From a virus, in the IMG/VR virus record IMGVR_UViG_3300009597_000105, positions 1 through 29,389 of that record: DNA of 29,389 nt; one strand, written 5' to 3'. The notes under the pieces are model-generated. The model had not been told where the DNA came from. It did not search any database and saw nothing but the letters and a program-made list of their open reading frames with translations. Shown here one piece after another: positions 1 to 8,910 of the stretch. Position 1 is the stretch's first letter; every line of letters starts with the position of its first letter. Both the position numbers and the translations under genes were made by a program.

Positions 1-690
1 CCAGAGATATTTTACTCTGAAGTGCTCAATGATGAGGAAGCAGGAACTGTAGCAGGTCTCGATACTGCTAAAATTCCGCCATTTCCTCCCTCCTTAGAAC
101 ATATTGAACCCCAAGGTGGCTTTATCATTATTGATCCTGCCTCTGGTAAGATTACGGGTAACGACGTAGCAGTAGGACTGTTCCACCTTTATGATGCAAT
201 GCCAGTACTTTCAAAAGTAGTATCTAAGAAGATGTCTCCTTTTGAAACAATTCAGCTTGCATTGCTTTGGGCAGTGCAGAATGGAATACAGGTAATTGCA
301 GTGGAGTCTCATGCTTACCAGTACACTTTGCTGTTTTGGTTCCAGTTTGTATGCACCCAACTAAAGATTGAAGGTATACATTTTGTGGAGTTGGAAAACA
401 ACGCGTACTCTAAGAACGCAAAAATCAAAGATATGATACAGCAGTTGGTGAAGGGTGAGATTCTCCTGCGCCCGGAAGTGCGCGCGGAGGTGGTTACTCA
501 GATAATTCACTGGAATCCTCTGAAACGTGATAACGTGGATGACATTCTAGACTTGTTAGCTTGGTGTTATAGGGCTATTGACAAGTATGGAACCCTGATG
601 AGTTTGAATACTTTTGTCGAACGCCTTGCTTTAGATCTTTCGCCGCAGGCAATGACAGAAGTAGAAATTGCAGAAGCACTTCCATTTTAA
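1..690 (+). CDS. Terminase large subunit, C-terminal nuclease part (5' end outside window)
   Basis: This is the C-terminal part of the DNA-packaging motor. It carries the RNase H-like nuclease that cuts the concatemer during headful or unit-length packaging. The frame is open from base 1, so the ATPase half and the true start lie to the left. Visible nuclease landmarks are an acidic residue at the end of a hydrophobic strand (IIIDPASG, Asp codon 133-135), a second acidic residue after another strand (IAVES, Glu codon 304-306), and a late acidic cluster (DDILD, codons 538-552). These match the three-acidic-residue pattern of the terminase nuclease fold. The portal gene follows after 18 bases, the usual terminase-portal order. 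The family assignment rests on this pattern and on the context, because the Walker motifs are not in the window. Confidence 0.85.
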   Translation, partial: PEIFYSEVLNDEEAGTVAGLDTAKIPPFPPSLEHIEPQGGFIIIDPASGKITGNDVAVGLFHLYDAMPVLSKVVSKKMSPFETIQLALLWAVQNGIQVIAVESHAYQYTLLFWFQFVCTQLKIEGIHFVELENNAYSKNAKIKDMIQQLVKGEILLRPEVRAEVVTQIIHWNPLKRDNVDDILDLLAWCYRAIDKYGTLMSLNTFVERLALDLSPQAMTEVEIAEALPF

Positions 691-708
691 CTTCTGGAAA
701 CCCACACA

Positions 709-2631
709 ATGAGCCAGCCAAACACGCCGTATAAAGTCGACAACCCGCGCCAGCAACAAGCAATAGTAAAGTACTGTCAAAATTGTGTAGAAAGTCTTAC
801 TACTACTTGGAACCTTCGTGCTCAATTTTTGGAGCGTGATCTCCAGTACCAACGAGAGATGGATCGTAGCATAGAACAACAACGTGCTCTCCAAGCAAAC
901 AAATCTGGAGATCCATTCAAGCTCCAGAATATGAATGTTCCAGTAGTTCTCCCGCAGGTGGAAAGTGCGCTTGCCTACCTTGCTGGTGTATTTCTTACCA
1001 GCTATCCAATTTTCGGTGTAGTTACTAGTCCAGCTCTTGCAAACAACGCATTGATGATGGAAACAGTAATTGCAGACAATTCAATCCATTACGGTTGGGC
1101 GCGCGAACTTGCAATGTTTTTGCGCGATGGTCTTAAATACAATTTCGGTGCAATAGAAGTTGCATGGAAGAGAAGCAGAGTTCCGTCAATCACCAATGAT
1201 CCTGCTGCGAACCTTCGTACTGGCACGCCTACTACTGAAACCTACTATGAAGGAAACTGTCTCCGCCACCTAGATGTTTACAATCTGATCTGGGATAAGC
1301 GTGTTCTTCCTACGCGCGTGCATACAGATGGAGAGTTCATAGGTTACAGCGAAATAATGTCTCGTATTCAGCTAAAGCAACTTCTGCTAAATTTGAATAC
1401 AGATTTTACCATGAATGGTAAAGAAGCATTTGAGTCTGGAACTCCTTCAATAACCCTTAATGGTTCAGATTCTTGGTACTACATGCCGCAGATCAATCCT
1501 TCCTCCTTTGTAGGCTCCACTCAAGCATACCCTACTACCAATTGGCTCTCTTGGGCCATGATAGATGGAAATGCTAATGGGAAGGAAGGTATTGAATATC
1601 ATAACATGTATGAAGTTACTACCCTCTACGGTCGCGTAGTTCCTCAAGATTTCCGCATTGCAGTTCCGCGCCGGAACCAACCACAGATTTGGAAGTTTAT
1701 ACTTGTAAACAGGAAAATACTAATCTTTGTTGAGCGCCAAACAAATGTGCACAACATTCTTCCAATTCTAATCTGCCAACCTAACGAAGACGGTCTAGGG
1801 TATCAGACAAAATCTTTCCTCGACAATGCTGTTCCATTCCAGAGTATGAGCACAAGTCTTTGGAATGCCGCAATAGAAGCTAAGCGCCGCCAAGTGTTTG
1901 ATAGGTTGCTCTACGATCCTTCGAGAGTGCGAAAAGAAGATATAGACAAAGTATCTTCTGTTGCTAGAATTCCTGTGAAACAATCTGCGTATGGTAAACC
2001 TCTTTCTGAGGCTGTTTACCAGATACCTTTTCGCGATGATAACATTGCATCGACACTTCAAATGGCAGAGAATGTAAACAGTATGGCAGATATTGCTAAT
2101 GGTCAAAATAAAGTAGATCGTGGGCAGTTTCAGAAAGGAAACAAAACACGAGCGGAATTTACTGAAACTATGGGGAATAGCAACAGCCGCCAGCAGCTTG
2201 GTGCTCTTGTTTTAGAACACCAAGTATTCGTTCCAATGAAAGAAATGCTGAAATTCAATATTCTCCAGTATCAACCTGCAACAGAATACTACAATGCAAG
2301 TTCCAAACAACTCGTAGCAATCAAACCCCAGGAATTACGTCAAACTGCAATTCAGTTCAAAGTTTCTGATGGGCTTCTCAACAGTGAGAAACTTCTGAAT
2401 CCTGAACTGCTCCAAGTATTCATGCAAACGATACAAACTTCACCTCTTATGCAGGCAGAGTTTGATATTGTTGGCGCGTTTACCTACTGGTGCAAGATGC
2501 AAGGTGCTCAGTGGTTTGATGACTTCCGCAGAACCCCTCAGGAAAGAGACACAATTCTTAAGCAGATTACTGCTATGGAAAATGCTGGTAAACCCGATGC
2601 TGCAAGACCCCAAAATCAAGTCCAACCATAG
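709..2631 (+). CDS. Portal protein
   Basis: The 640-aa product is probably the dodecameric portal at the capsid vertex, through which DNA is packaged and ejected and to which the terminase docks. It has the size usual for podovirus portals and lies directly between the terminase and a scaffold-like gene. The N-terminal 70 residues are highly charged and helical. They are followed by a segment rich in Pro and aromatics (VFLTSYPIFGVV), then a long mixed helical region with a Gln- and Asn-rich C-terminal half (near residues 460-500). No signal peptide or membrane segment is seen. The start has only a weak ribosome binding site, but it leaves an 18-base gap to the terminase and no other in-frame start fits better. 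The call is by position, size and general composition rather than by a diagnostic motif. Confidence 0.78.
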   Translation: MSQPNTPYKVDNPRQQQAIVKYCQNCVESLTTTWNLRAQFLERDLQYQREMDRSIEQQRALQANKSGDPFKLQNMNVPVVLPQVESALAYLAGVFLTSYPIFGVVTSPALANNALMMETVIADNSIHYGWARELAMFLRDGLKYNFGAIEVAWKRSRVPSITNDPAANLRTGTPTTETYYEGNCLRHLDVYNLIWDKRVLPTRVHTDGEFIGYSEIMSRIQLKQLLLNLNTDFTMNGKEAFESGTPSITLNGSDSWYYMPQINPSSFVGSTQAYPTTNWLSWAMIDGNANGKEGIEYHNMYEVTTLYGRVVPQDFRIAVPRRNQPQIWKFILVNRKILIFVERQTNVHNILPILICQPNEDGLGYQTKSFLDNAVPFQSMSTSLWNAAIEAKRRQVFDRLLYDPSRVRKEDIDKVSSVARIPVKQSAYGKPLSEAVYQIPFRDDNIASTLQMAENVNSMADIANGQNKVDRGQFQKGNKTRAEFTETMGNSNSRQQLGALVLEHQVFVPMKEMLKFNILQYQPATEYYNASSKQLVAIKPQELRQTAIQFKVSDGLLNSEKLLNPELLQVFMQTIQTSPLMQAEFDIVGAFTYWCKMQGAQWFDDFRRTPQERDTILKQITAMENAGKPDAARPQNQVQP

Positions 2632-2639
2632 GTGCTTCT

Positions 2640-2930
2640 ATGCCAAAACCGAAAGCAACACGTTTTACTGCATTTGAATTTACAGACGATGAAATGTTTG
2701 CAGCAACGCGCTTTTCTCAACTATCTCTCATGCTTATCCAGTCTCTTGCTGCTGATGCAATAGAAAATAAAGCACAACTTAAAATTGATCTCCAATCAGG
2801 TAAACCTTTAGCTGAAGCTAATATCGAATTCATGCAACGAGAAGCAGAACTTAGTGGTGAAATTGGTGCTTATGAACACCTTTTACTTTTAGCAGCAGAA
2901 ACCGTAGTTCCTCAAACCAGTAACTCTTAA
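2640..2930 (+). CDS. Small helical protein of the head operon, unknown function
   Basis: The 96-aa product is mainly alpha-helical, with a Glu/Ala/Leu-rich second half (residues 45-88) that could form a coiled coil. It begins with a short basic stretch. It lies 8 bases after the portal and 11 bases before the scaffold-like gene, so it is translated in the head-assembly operon. I do not recognise the family. Genes in this slot are often assembly chaperones or head-completion factors, but nothing in the sequence decides between these. Confidence 0.7.
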   Translation: MPKPKATRFTAFEFTDDEMFAATRFSQLSLMLIQSLAADAIENKAQLKIDLQSGKPLAEANIEFMQREAELSGEIGAYEHLLLLAAETVVPQTSNS

Positions 2931-2941
2931 GGAGTCTCACA

Positions 2942-3775
2942 ATGGCACAAGATGGCGGAAGTGGATTGAACTTTAACATTGGAAATCTTTTTCGCAGCAG
3001 AACGCCTGCTGCAATAGGTACAACAAATCCTGGTGCTGTAAATCAACCAGCACCAGCTCCAGCACCAGCTTCAGGCATGGAAGTAGCTAATCCTTTAGCT
3101 GATCCTGGTGCTCCGAACAGAACAGCTGCACCTGGTACTGGCGCAGCTGGTGTCGAGGGAGTAACTGATCCTAATAAGAAAGTTAACCCTCTCGATTCTT
3201 TTACAGACTTGTTTAAGATAACAGAAGATGATAAGAAGAACGCACCAGTTGATCCTTTTGGTGAGCCACTTCTTACTTTTGATGCAAAGAAATTTGGTGA
3301 AGCAGCAAACAAAATGAATTTTGCTGCTGGTATTCCACCAGAACAGATGCAAAAAGCTCTCAGTGGTGATCAACAAGCTTTCACCGCTATATTAAACCGG
3401 GTTTCACAATCTACGTTTACTGCTGCTGCTCAAGTATTCACAGGAATAATGGAGCAGAGTTTCAAAAAGAACAATGGACGTTTAGATGCAGCATCAGAAT
3501 CCCGGTTTAAAACACTTCAGTTAAACTCAACCCGCCCTACCAATTCCGCACTTCAACATCCTGCTGCTACCCCAATAGTAGAAGCTCTTAAGGCTACTAT
3601 TGCAGCTAAAAATCCACAATTGCGTCCAGATGAAGTTGTTGCACGCGCTGAAGAGTTTTTCGGTGTTTTTGCAGAATCTTTGGTGAGTGCGCGACCGCCG
3701 AAAGATGGTGACAGAAAAACTGGCCCAGTTGAACCTGATTGGACGAAGTATCTGGAAGAAGTGGCGGGTTCTTAA
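2942..3775 (+). CDS. Scaffold-like head assembly protein
   Basis: The 277-aa product probably acts as the internal scaffold for procapsid assembly. The N-terminal third is disordered, with a Pro/Ala-rich stretch (near residues 36-45) and many Gly, Asn and Thr. The middle (about residues 95-170) is helical and rich in Lys, Glu and Gln. The C-terminus contains a helix with REF-type charged residues and ends in an acidic-aromatic tail (WTKYLEEV). A disordered N-terminus with a helical, charged C-terminus located just before the capsid genes is the usual scaffold signature. A good ribosome binding site (AAGGAG) precedes the ATG. No protease domain is seen, so a scaffold-protease fusion is unlikely. 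The call is based on context and composition. Confidence 0.65.
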   Translation: MAQDGGSGLNFNIGNLFRSRTPAAIGTTNPGAVNQPAPAPAPASGMEVANPLADPGAPNRTAAPGTGAAGVEGVTDPNKKVNPLDSFTDLFKITEDDKKNAPVDPFGEPLLTFDAKKFGEAANKMNFAAGIPPEQMQKALSGDQQAFTAILNRVSQSTFTAAAQVFTGIMEQSFKKNNGRLDAASESRFKTLQLNSTRPTNSALQHPAATPIVEALKATIAAKNPQLRPDEVVARAEEFFGVFAESLVSARPPKDGDRKTGPVEPDWTKYLEEVAGS

Positions 3776-3811
3776 CATCTTTAACCTTTCAATTTTTGGA
3801 GAATCTTTCCT

Positions 3812-4459
3812 ATGTATTCACGCGCACGAGTTGATGGTTCTGGGCTAGGTGACAGGGCTGCTCCTGGTCAACCTATTCTGGACCAATTGCAACCACAAAC
3901 CAACGTAACAGTTGGTGCTGCGACTCTTACTGCTGCACAAGTTCTTAGTGGGTGGTTGCAGCGAAGTGGTCCAGTTGCAGGTTTCATTGACACCTTCCCA
4001 TCAGCAGATTCTATCATTGCTGCAATGACTGCTGGTGGGCTTGGACCTCAAGTTGGTGACTGTTTCAAGTTTGTCTACCAGAATACTGTAGCACAGGCGA
4101 TGACTTTTGCAGCTGGTGCTGGCATTGTTTCTGGTGTAGGCACTCTTAACGTAGCTGCCAGTGTAACACGCACATACTTCCTCACACTGCTGTCTACCAA
4201 ACCAACAGTAGTTCTTGTTGGAACCACAACCAACACCACTCTCATTCTTTCTGGCTTTACTGCGGCACAAGTCGCGCAGGTAATGCCGGGAATGGGAGTC
4301 ACAGGAGTTGGTATTGGTGCGGCAGCTATCGTTACTGGTGTATCACCGGATGCAGGAACGATCAACGTTTCTGTTGCCAGTACCGCAACTGCTGGAAACA
4401 TCGCAATCACGTTCAATCCGCGCATCCGCCTTGATTCAATCGGCACACAAGCAGCCTAA
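3812..4459 (+). CDS. Putative head decoration or capsid-accessory protein
   Basis: The 215-aa product is rich in Ala, Gly, Thr and Val and looks all-beta. It contains two parts. Residues about 30-125 resemble the small capsid-associated proteins that often precede major capsid genes (a VGD..KFVYQNT stretch followed by a beta-rich segment). Residues about 130-205 form a Gly/Val/Thr-rich repeat-like beta domain of the kind found as add-ons on virion proteins. It lies directly upstream of the major capsid gene with its own GGAG ribosome binding site. A decoration (cement) protein is the best guess. It could also be a minor head fibre base. Confidence 0.55.
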   Translation: MYSRARVDGSGLGDRAAPGQPILDQLQPQTNVTVGAATLTAAQVLSGWLQRSGPVAGFIDTFPSADSIIAAMTAGGLGPQVGDCFKFVYQNTVAQAMTFAAGAGIVSGVGTLNVAASVTRTYFLTLLSTKPTVVLVGTTTNTTLILSGFTAAQVAQVMPGMGVTGVGIGAAAIVTGVSPDAGTINVSVASTATAGNIAITFNPRIRLDSIGTQAA

Positions 4460-4496
4460 TCTGCGATCCCTTCAACTTTGAGTAGGAGATACCTCA

Positions 4497-5708
4497 ATGC
4501 CTGGCGTTACTGGAGTTTTTAATACATCGCAGATTACGCAAGATCTAGCAAAGAAGTCATTTGCGGCGATGATTACGAGGCTTATGCCTAACGGCACTGC
4601 CCCGTTGTTTGGTCTTACGGCACTTCTGAAAGAGGAAACAGCGTATCAGTTTGAGCATGGGTATTTTTCCAAAACCATGATCTTTCCGTCGCTGCAACTC
4701 GATGGTGCCATACTTGCAGCAGATTCCACGCTTACTGTGGATACTACTGTAAACGTTCTTCCTGGTATGATTATGCGTATGGATTCTACCAATGAGAACA
4801 TTCTGATTACTAACGTGATAGACGCAACGCACGTGGGTGTTCAGAGAGCAGTTGGTACTGTGTTTGCACAAAACGCTGCGGATAACGTGCAACTGTGGAT
4901 GGTTGGAAATGCTTACGAAGAAGCGTCTCTCCGCCCGCAGAGCATGGTAATCGTTCCTACGCGTATTACCAACTACACTCAGATTTTCCGCAATACCTGG
5001 GCACTCTCCAAGACCAATGCTGCGACTAGCACTATCGCTGGTGCTGGAAATACAGCAGAAAGTCGCCAAGACTGTGCTGCGTTCCATGCTGCTGACATAG
5101 AGAAAGCACTGTTCTTTAGTCAGAAGTTCCTGGGAAGCAGAAATGGTCAGCCCTTTCACACAATGGATGGTCTCATTTCCATTATAACCCAGAACGCTCC
5201 TGGCAATATCACAACTTTGGGGGCTACTACTAACTGGACTCAATTGGAAGCTGCTCTTGATCCTGCTTTCAACCAGATGACAGACCCAAAAGTTCCCAAC
5301 ATGAGAGTATTTTTTGTTGGTGGTACTTCGCGCCGGGTAATTCACAATATCTGCCGTCTAAACAGCACCTACTTTATTCAAGGAAATGAAACTTCCTGGG
5401 GCTTGCAGTTTGATACAATCAAAACCCCGCGCGGAACCTTCAATATCGTAGAACATCCGCTGTTCAATGCCTTCGGTTCTGCTTCTACCTGGGCACGTAT
5501 GGGGATTGGTGTTGATCTCTCTACTTTCAACATGGCTTACCTGCAAGGTCGCCGCACGGAAAATGCAGAGTTTAACGGAACAGGTCAACAAGTTGACAAC
5601 GGGATTGATGCAGTTGGTGGAACTCTTACAACGGAGACTACCTGCCTCATTAAGAATCCTGCTGCTGACGTAATTCTGTTGAACTTCACGGCTGCTGCGG
5701 TAGGGTAG
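4497..5708 (+). CDS. Major capsid protein, SU10/DUF5309-like
   Basis: The 403-aa product forms the icosahedral shell and probably has the HK97 fold. The family resemblance is in the central part: a stretch of the form RPQSMVIVPTRITNYTQIFRN followed by WALSKT, then an acidic/helical part (ADIEKALFFSQKFLG) and TMDGLI. This order (IxNYTQIFR, then a helix with xDIEKALxF, then a GxxxTMDGL turn) is what I know from the DUF5309/SU10-type major capsid proteins. The length is normal for that group. A strong AGGAG ribosome binding site precedes the ATG, and a possible terminator follows the stop, both as expected for the most abundant virion protein. No N-terminal delta domain or protease site is evident, which agrees with a separate scaffold gene upstream. 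Confidence 0.85.
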   Translation: MPGVTGVFNTSQITQDLAKKSFAAMITRLMPNGTAPLFGLTALLKEETAYQFEHGYFSKTMIFPSLQLDGAILAADSTLTVDTTVNVLPGMIMRMDSTNENILITNVIDATHVGVQRAVGTVFAQNAADNVQLWMVGNAYEEASLRPQSMVIVPTRITNYTQIFRNTWALSKTNAATSTIAGAGNTAESRQDCAAFHAADIEKALFFSQKFLGSRNGQPFHTMDGLISIITQNAPGNITTLGATTNWTQLEAALDPAFNQMTDPKVPNMRVFFVGGTSRRVIHNICRLNSTYFIQGNETSWGLQFDTIKTPRGTFNIVEHPLFNAFGSASTWARMGIGVDLSTFNMAYLQGRRTENAEFNGTGQQVDNGIDAVGGTLTTETTCLIKNPAADVILLNFTAAAVG

Positions 5709-5719
5709 GTATTTCTGGT

Positions 5720-5760
5720 TGGCAGATCCTCAAAACTGCCACTTTCCCCTTTTTCTTTTT
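5720..5760 (+). terminator. Possible factor-independent terminator after the capsid gene
   Basis: A 6-bp stem (TGGCAG at 5720-5725 pairing with CTGCCA at 5736-5741) encloses a 10-base loop and is followed by a pyrimidine-rich stretch ending in T runs (5743-5760). The stem is short and the T run is interrupted by C, so termination would be partial. Partial termination after the capsid gene would let capsid message exceed that of the tail genes. Confidence 0.4.
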
Positions 5761-5771
5761 GGAGATTCACA

Positions 5772-6179
5772 ATGGTTCTGAAAACATTTCACCATCGGAC
5801 TGCTGGTGCCTGTTTTATTATGCCCAATGGTCAATCACTATCTTTTGCTGGCGGGAAAATCACAACTTCTGACCCTGCTGTTATCACTGAGCTTGAAAAG
5901 ATAGCAAATATGCCATCTTCTCAAGTATACACAGTTTCTCCTGTTACGGGAATGGAAGAAGCTGCGGTGCGTGCAGAAATTGAGAAAAGTGCGACAGCTT
6001 CTTTTGATGCAGCACATAATATCACTGGCCATGCAGAAACTGTCAGAATTCCTGTTCAACCTGATCTGCGCCCAGTGTTAAGTCAGCCGCGGCCAGCACC
6101 TTCTCCTCAAGATTCAGTGGAAAAAGCAAGAGCAGCCCTCGCAGCTAATGCAGCTGCTAGCAATTCCGCAAAGAAGTAA
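5772..6179 (+). CDS. Small protein between capsid and adaptor genes, unknown
   Basis: The 135-aa product starts with a compact beta-like region (residues 1-50, including a PNGQSLSFAGG turn) and ends in a disordered, Pro/Ala/Ser-rich tail (from about residue 90) with a basic C-terminus (NSAKK). It has a clear GGAG ribosome binding site at a normal distance and lies between the major capsid gene and the adaptor gene. Genes in this place often encode head-completion or capsid-binding proteins. I do not recognise a family, so the role is open. Confidence 0.65.
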   Translation: MVLKTFHHRTAGACFIMPNGQSLSFAGGKITTSDPAVITELEKIANMPSSQVYTVSPVTGMEEAAVRAEIEKSATASFDAAHNITGHAETVRIPVQPDLRPVLSQPRPAPSPQDSVEKARAALAANAAASNSAKK

Positions 6180-6194
6180 CTCTCGGAGCTGCAA

Positions 6195-6815
6195 ATGTCA
6201 CTCTTTAGTGATACGATAGCAGAGGTTTATACTCTTACAAATAGACCTGACTTGGTAGCGGAAACAATACTTGCAGTTCGCCAAGCTACTCTGTCTGCTC
6301 ATCGTTCTGATTACTACTTCCGTGACATAACAGAGGCAGTTATCACCCCTACACCTGCCTCTGTTTTTCAATTCGATATTCCTACCTGGTTTCCAAGATG
6401 GCGAGCCTTTTCTTACATTCGCCCATACGACACGCTGACAGGAAGTCTTGCTTCCTACTTGGTAGACTTCCTAAAGCCAGAAGCCATCTTTGATGAATAT
6501 CTAATTGAAAAGCAAAACGTAGCATACGTTGCTGGAACCAACTTGAATGTGAAGATGCAAGCTAATGTTGGTGGATTCATAGTTGGCTACTACCAGAATC
6601 CTGTTCTTATCCCAGAAGCTAACTACAATTCTTGGGTAGCAACAGATCACAACAGTATTGTTGTGATTGATGCAGCAATTCGTGTGCTTGCAGCGATTGG
6701 TTATGAGCAAGCTGCAAGTATTTTGCGAAAGCTTCTTTACGATCCTAGTCCTGATGGTGGGCCTAGTGAATTCAACAAATTCAGAGGATCGAATCTTGAA
6801 GAACATGGACGGTAA
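6195..6815 (+). CDS. Head-tail adaptor (tail tubular protein A-like)
   Basis: The 206-aa product is likely the ring that joins the portal to the tail nozzle, the counterpart of T7 gp11. The N-terminus (LFSDTIAEVYTLTNRPDLV, then an alternating helix with RQATLSAHRSDYYFRD) matches the typical start of podovirus gp11-like adaptors: a helix ending in TNRPDLVAET, then a K/R-A-T-L-x-A-H-x-S-D-x-Y-x-R-D pattern. The length of about 200 aa is normal. It is followed after 2 bases by the fibre-like gene and later by the nozzle-like gene, consistent with a tail operon. The start has a GGAG ribosome binding site. Confidence 0.75.
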   Translation: MSLFSDTIAEVYTLTNRPDLVAETILAVRQATLSAHRSDYYFRDITEAVITPTPASVFQFDIPTWFPRWRAFSYIRPYDTLTGSLASYLVDFLKPEAIFDEYLIEKQNVAYVAGTNLNVKMQANVGGFIVGYYQNPVLIPEANYNSWVATDHNSIVVIDAAIRVLAAIGYEQAASILRKLLYDPSPDGGPSEFNKFRGSNLEEHGR

Positions 6816-6817
6816 CA

Positions 6818-8650
6818 ATGGCTATTAATATTTGGGCAGTAGTAGGCACTGTAACAGGGTTCATTCCGGTAACTGCGCTTATTGGCACCGCAGGTCAACT
6901 GTTTGGGATGAATGAAGCTGGAGCAGTTGCTACCTGGAAGAACTGGTTGGTACTTAATGATCAACTTCAGGGGCCTGCTGGAACTGTTGGAGCGCCAAGC
7001 ATTGCTTTTGTTGGAGATCTTTCCAGTGGTTGGTATAGACCTGCGGCAGATCAGTGGGCACTGTCGATTGCAGGTGTTCAGGCACTTCTGGCGCAGAGCA
7101 CAAAGTTTACTTTCAAGAAAGATGTAGTTCTTGACCAGAAGCTGCTCCAGACCGATAAAGGTGCGAACATTGCTGCTGCTGCAACTACTGATCTTGCGGC
7201 TGCTACAGGCAATACCCTCGATATTACCAATGCTGCTGGAAACATCAACCTTGCATCTCTTGGCGGTGCTACCATTCCAGCAGGAACTGCCATTGAAACC
7301 AAGTTTGTAATTATTGGTGGCTCCGTAACTCTAATCCACGATGCAGCAAGTCTTATTCTTCTTAGCGGTGCAAATATCCTTCTCCAGACTGGAGACTTTA
7401 TCCGTTGGAGAAAGATCAATGATGCTGCTGCTAACTGGGAAATGGTAGGATTCCAGAGAGGAACAGCTTCTGGTCAGATTACTACTAAGGGTGGTTGGCT
7501 TGTTGGTTCTCTTAGTGGTGCAAATATTGTTCCAGTAGAGAAGATCGCACCTGCTAACAGCAATATCCGATTTGCAGACTCTACTGCTGTTGATGGTTGG
7601 ACAGATGATACGTTTAGGAAGAAGAACAAAATATACAATGGTTCTTGGAGATTTGATCAGATAAATGAAGGAACATTATATACAGCGGGAGCCTTAATTC
7701 AAACTGTTGATGGTTGGACTGCTTCTCTTATTGGTGTTGGAGTATTTAAAGTTCGGCGACTTACTGACCCAGACTTTCCAAGTCAATTTTGCTTAGAAGT
7801 TACCTGCACTACAATAGATGCTGCTATTACTGCTGGGGATTACTACATTCTCAAGCACGCGGTTGAAGGATACGATGTATCTGATCTCCGTGCTGGAACA
7901 GCTACAGCCAAACGGATTACAATATCTTTTGATATGAAGTTTTCTGTTGCTGGAGTATATGGGATTGCAATTCAGAATAGTGCGGCAAACAGGTCTTATG
8001 TAGGAACTGTTACACAAAATGCTGCAAATGTCCGAGAATCTAAGACTGTTACTCTCACTCTTGATACAGCGGGCACTTGGCTGTATACACAGGGTATTGG
8101 ACTTCAACTATCTTTCTGTCTTGCTGGGGGTTCTGGATTCCAAGCTGCTGCTGCGGGTGTTTGGGGAGCAGGAGCTTTCTATACAATTGCTACTCAAGCA
8201 AACTTTATGTCCAATGTGGCTAATATTGGTTACATTGGACAAATACAACTTGAGAAAGGTGCCGTAGCGACGGAGTTTGAGGATTTGAGCTTTGCGGAAG
8301 ATTTAGCGAGAGTGCAGAGATACTACACTAAAACTTTTGACATTGGGCAAGCGGCGGTGCAGGCTTCTGGAACATTTGCAGGGTCGATAATAAGCGACTA
8401 TGCTTATTCTTCGGGGGTAGGTTGTATAGGAACTTTTCAGTTTCCGGTAGTGATGCGAGCAACCCCAACGGTTATAACTTATAATCCAACGCAGGCGAAC
8501 ACAAATTGGAGAAACCAAGGAAATAGTGCCGACACCAACCAAACAGATACAGGTAGTTCGACTAGATCAATAACTCGTCAAGCAGATGTTTCTACGGTAG
8601 GTGGTAATTCTTATAGGCTACATGTCACAGCAAATGCGAGGCTTTCCTAA
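6818..8650 (+). CDS. Tail fibre-like protein with carbohydrate-binding-like region
   Basis: The 610-aa product is probably a receptor-binding fibre or tail appendage. Residues about 1-100 contain a GPAGTVGAPSIAFVGD..SGWYRP motif, a common start of phage fibre repeats (alternating Gly with a G[FW]YRP turn). Residues about 110-215 form a Gly/Ala-rich beta region. Residues about 260-470 show the pattern of the phage fibre binding domain: a W near VDGW, then EGY..SDLR.GTA.AKRITISFD, then a GTW..TQGIGL turn. About residues 474-508 hold the QLEKG..ATEFED...EDLARVQRYY linker typical of fibres, and the end is a beta domain starting FPVVMRATPTV. It overlaps the next gene by one base (TAATG). It is unusual that it lies between adaptor and nozzle genes rather than after the tail genes. 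The substrate of the binding region cannot be read. Confidence 0.72.
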   Translation: MAINIWAVVGTVTGFIPVTALIGTAGQLFGMNEAGAVATWKNWLVLNDQLQGPAGTVGAPSIAFVGDLSSGWYRPAADQWALSIAGVQALLAQSTKFTFKKDVVLDQKLLQTDKGANIAAAATTDLAAATGNTLDITNAAGNINLASLGGATIPAGTAIETKFVIIGGSVTLIHDAASLILLSGANILLQTGDFIRWRKINDAAANWEMVGFQRGTASGQITTKGGWLVGSLSGANIVPVEKIAPANSNIRFADSTAVDGWTDDTFRKKNKIYNGSWRFDQINEGTLYTAGALIQTVDGWTASLIGVGVFKVRRLTDPDFPSQFCLEVTCTTIDAAITAGDYYILKHAVEGYDVSDLRAGTATAKRITISFDMKFSVAGVYGIAIQNSAANRSYVGTVTQNAANVRESKTVTLTLDTAGTWLYTQGIGLQLSFCLAGGSGFQAAAAGVWGAGAFYTIATQANFMSNVANIGYIGQIQLEKGAVATEFEDLSFAEDLARVQRYYTKTFDIGQAAVQASGTFAGSIISDYAYSSGVGCIGTFQFPVVMRATPTVITYNPTQANTNWRNQGNSADTNQTDTGSSTRSITRQADVSTVGGNSYRLHVTANARLS

Positions 8651-8910
8651 TGTTCAAACTTACAAATACGGGTGGTATTATTCGTCTTTCCGATGGTGCA
8701 AATCTTCCTGTAACTTTCAAAGATGGAAAATTGGAAGAGTTTGATGAACATTCTCCATTTGTAAAAGAACTTCGCAGTTGGATAGCTGCTGGAAATGTGC
8801 CAGAACCAGCAGATCCGGTAGTTGTTCCTCCTGCACCAAAGTCTCTGGTAGATGAACTTATTGACCATCCAGACTTTCCGCGCTTGAAAGGTGAACTTAG
8901 GAAGCCATGA
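8650..8910 (+). CDS. Small protein between fibre and nozzle genes, unknown
   Basis: The 86-aa product begins with a beta-hairpin-like stretch (GGIIRLSDGANLPVTFKDG), then has an acidic helix, a Pro/Val linker (residues 55-65) and a charged C-terminal helix. Its ATG overlaps the fibre stop (TAATG) and its stop overlaps the next start (ATGA), so it is translationally coupled on both sides. The coupling fits a fibre-assembly helper or a small tail protein, but no family is recognised. Confidence 0.65.
   Translation: MFKLTNTGGIIRLSDGANLPVTFKDGKLEEFDEHSPFVKELRSWIAAGNVPEPADPVVVPPAPKSLVDELIDHPDFPRLKGELRKP

Noticed and set aside
4557-5345. A 262-codon open frame on the - strand inside the capsid gene
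   Set aside because: The major capsid gene on the + strand explains this region; the antisense frame has no motif or start site.
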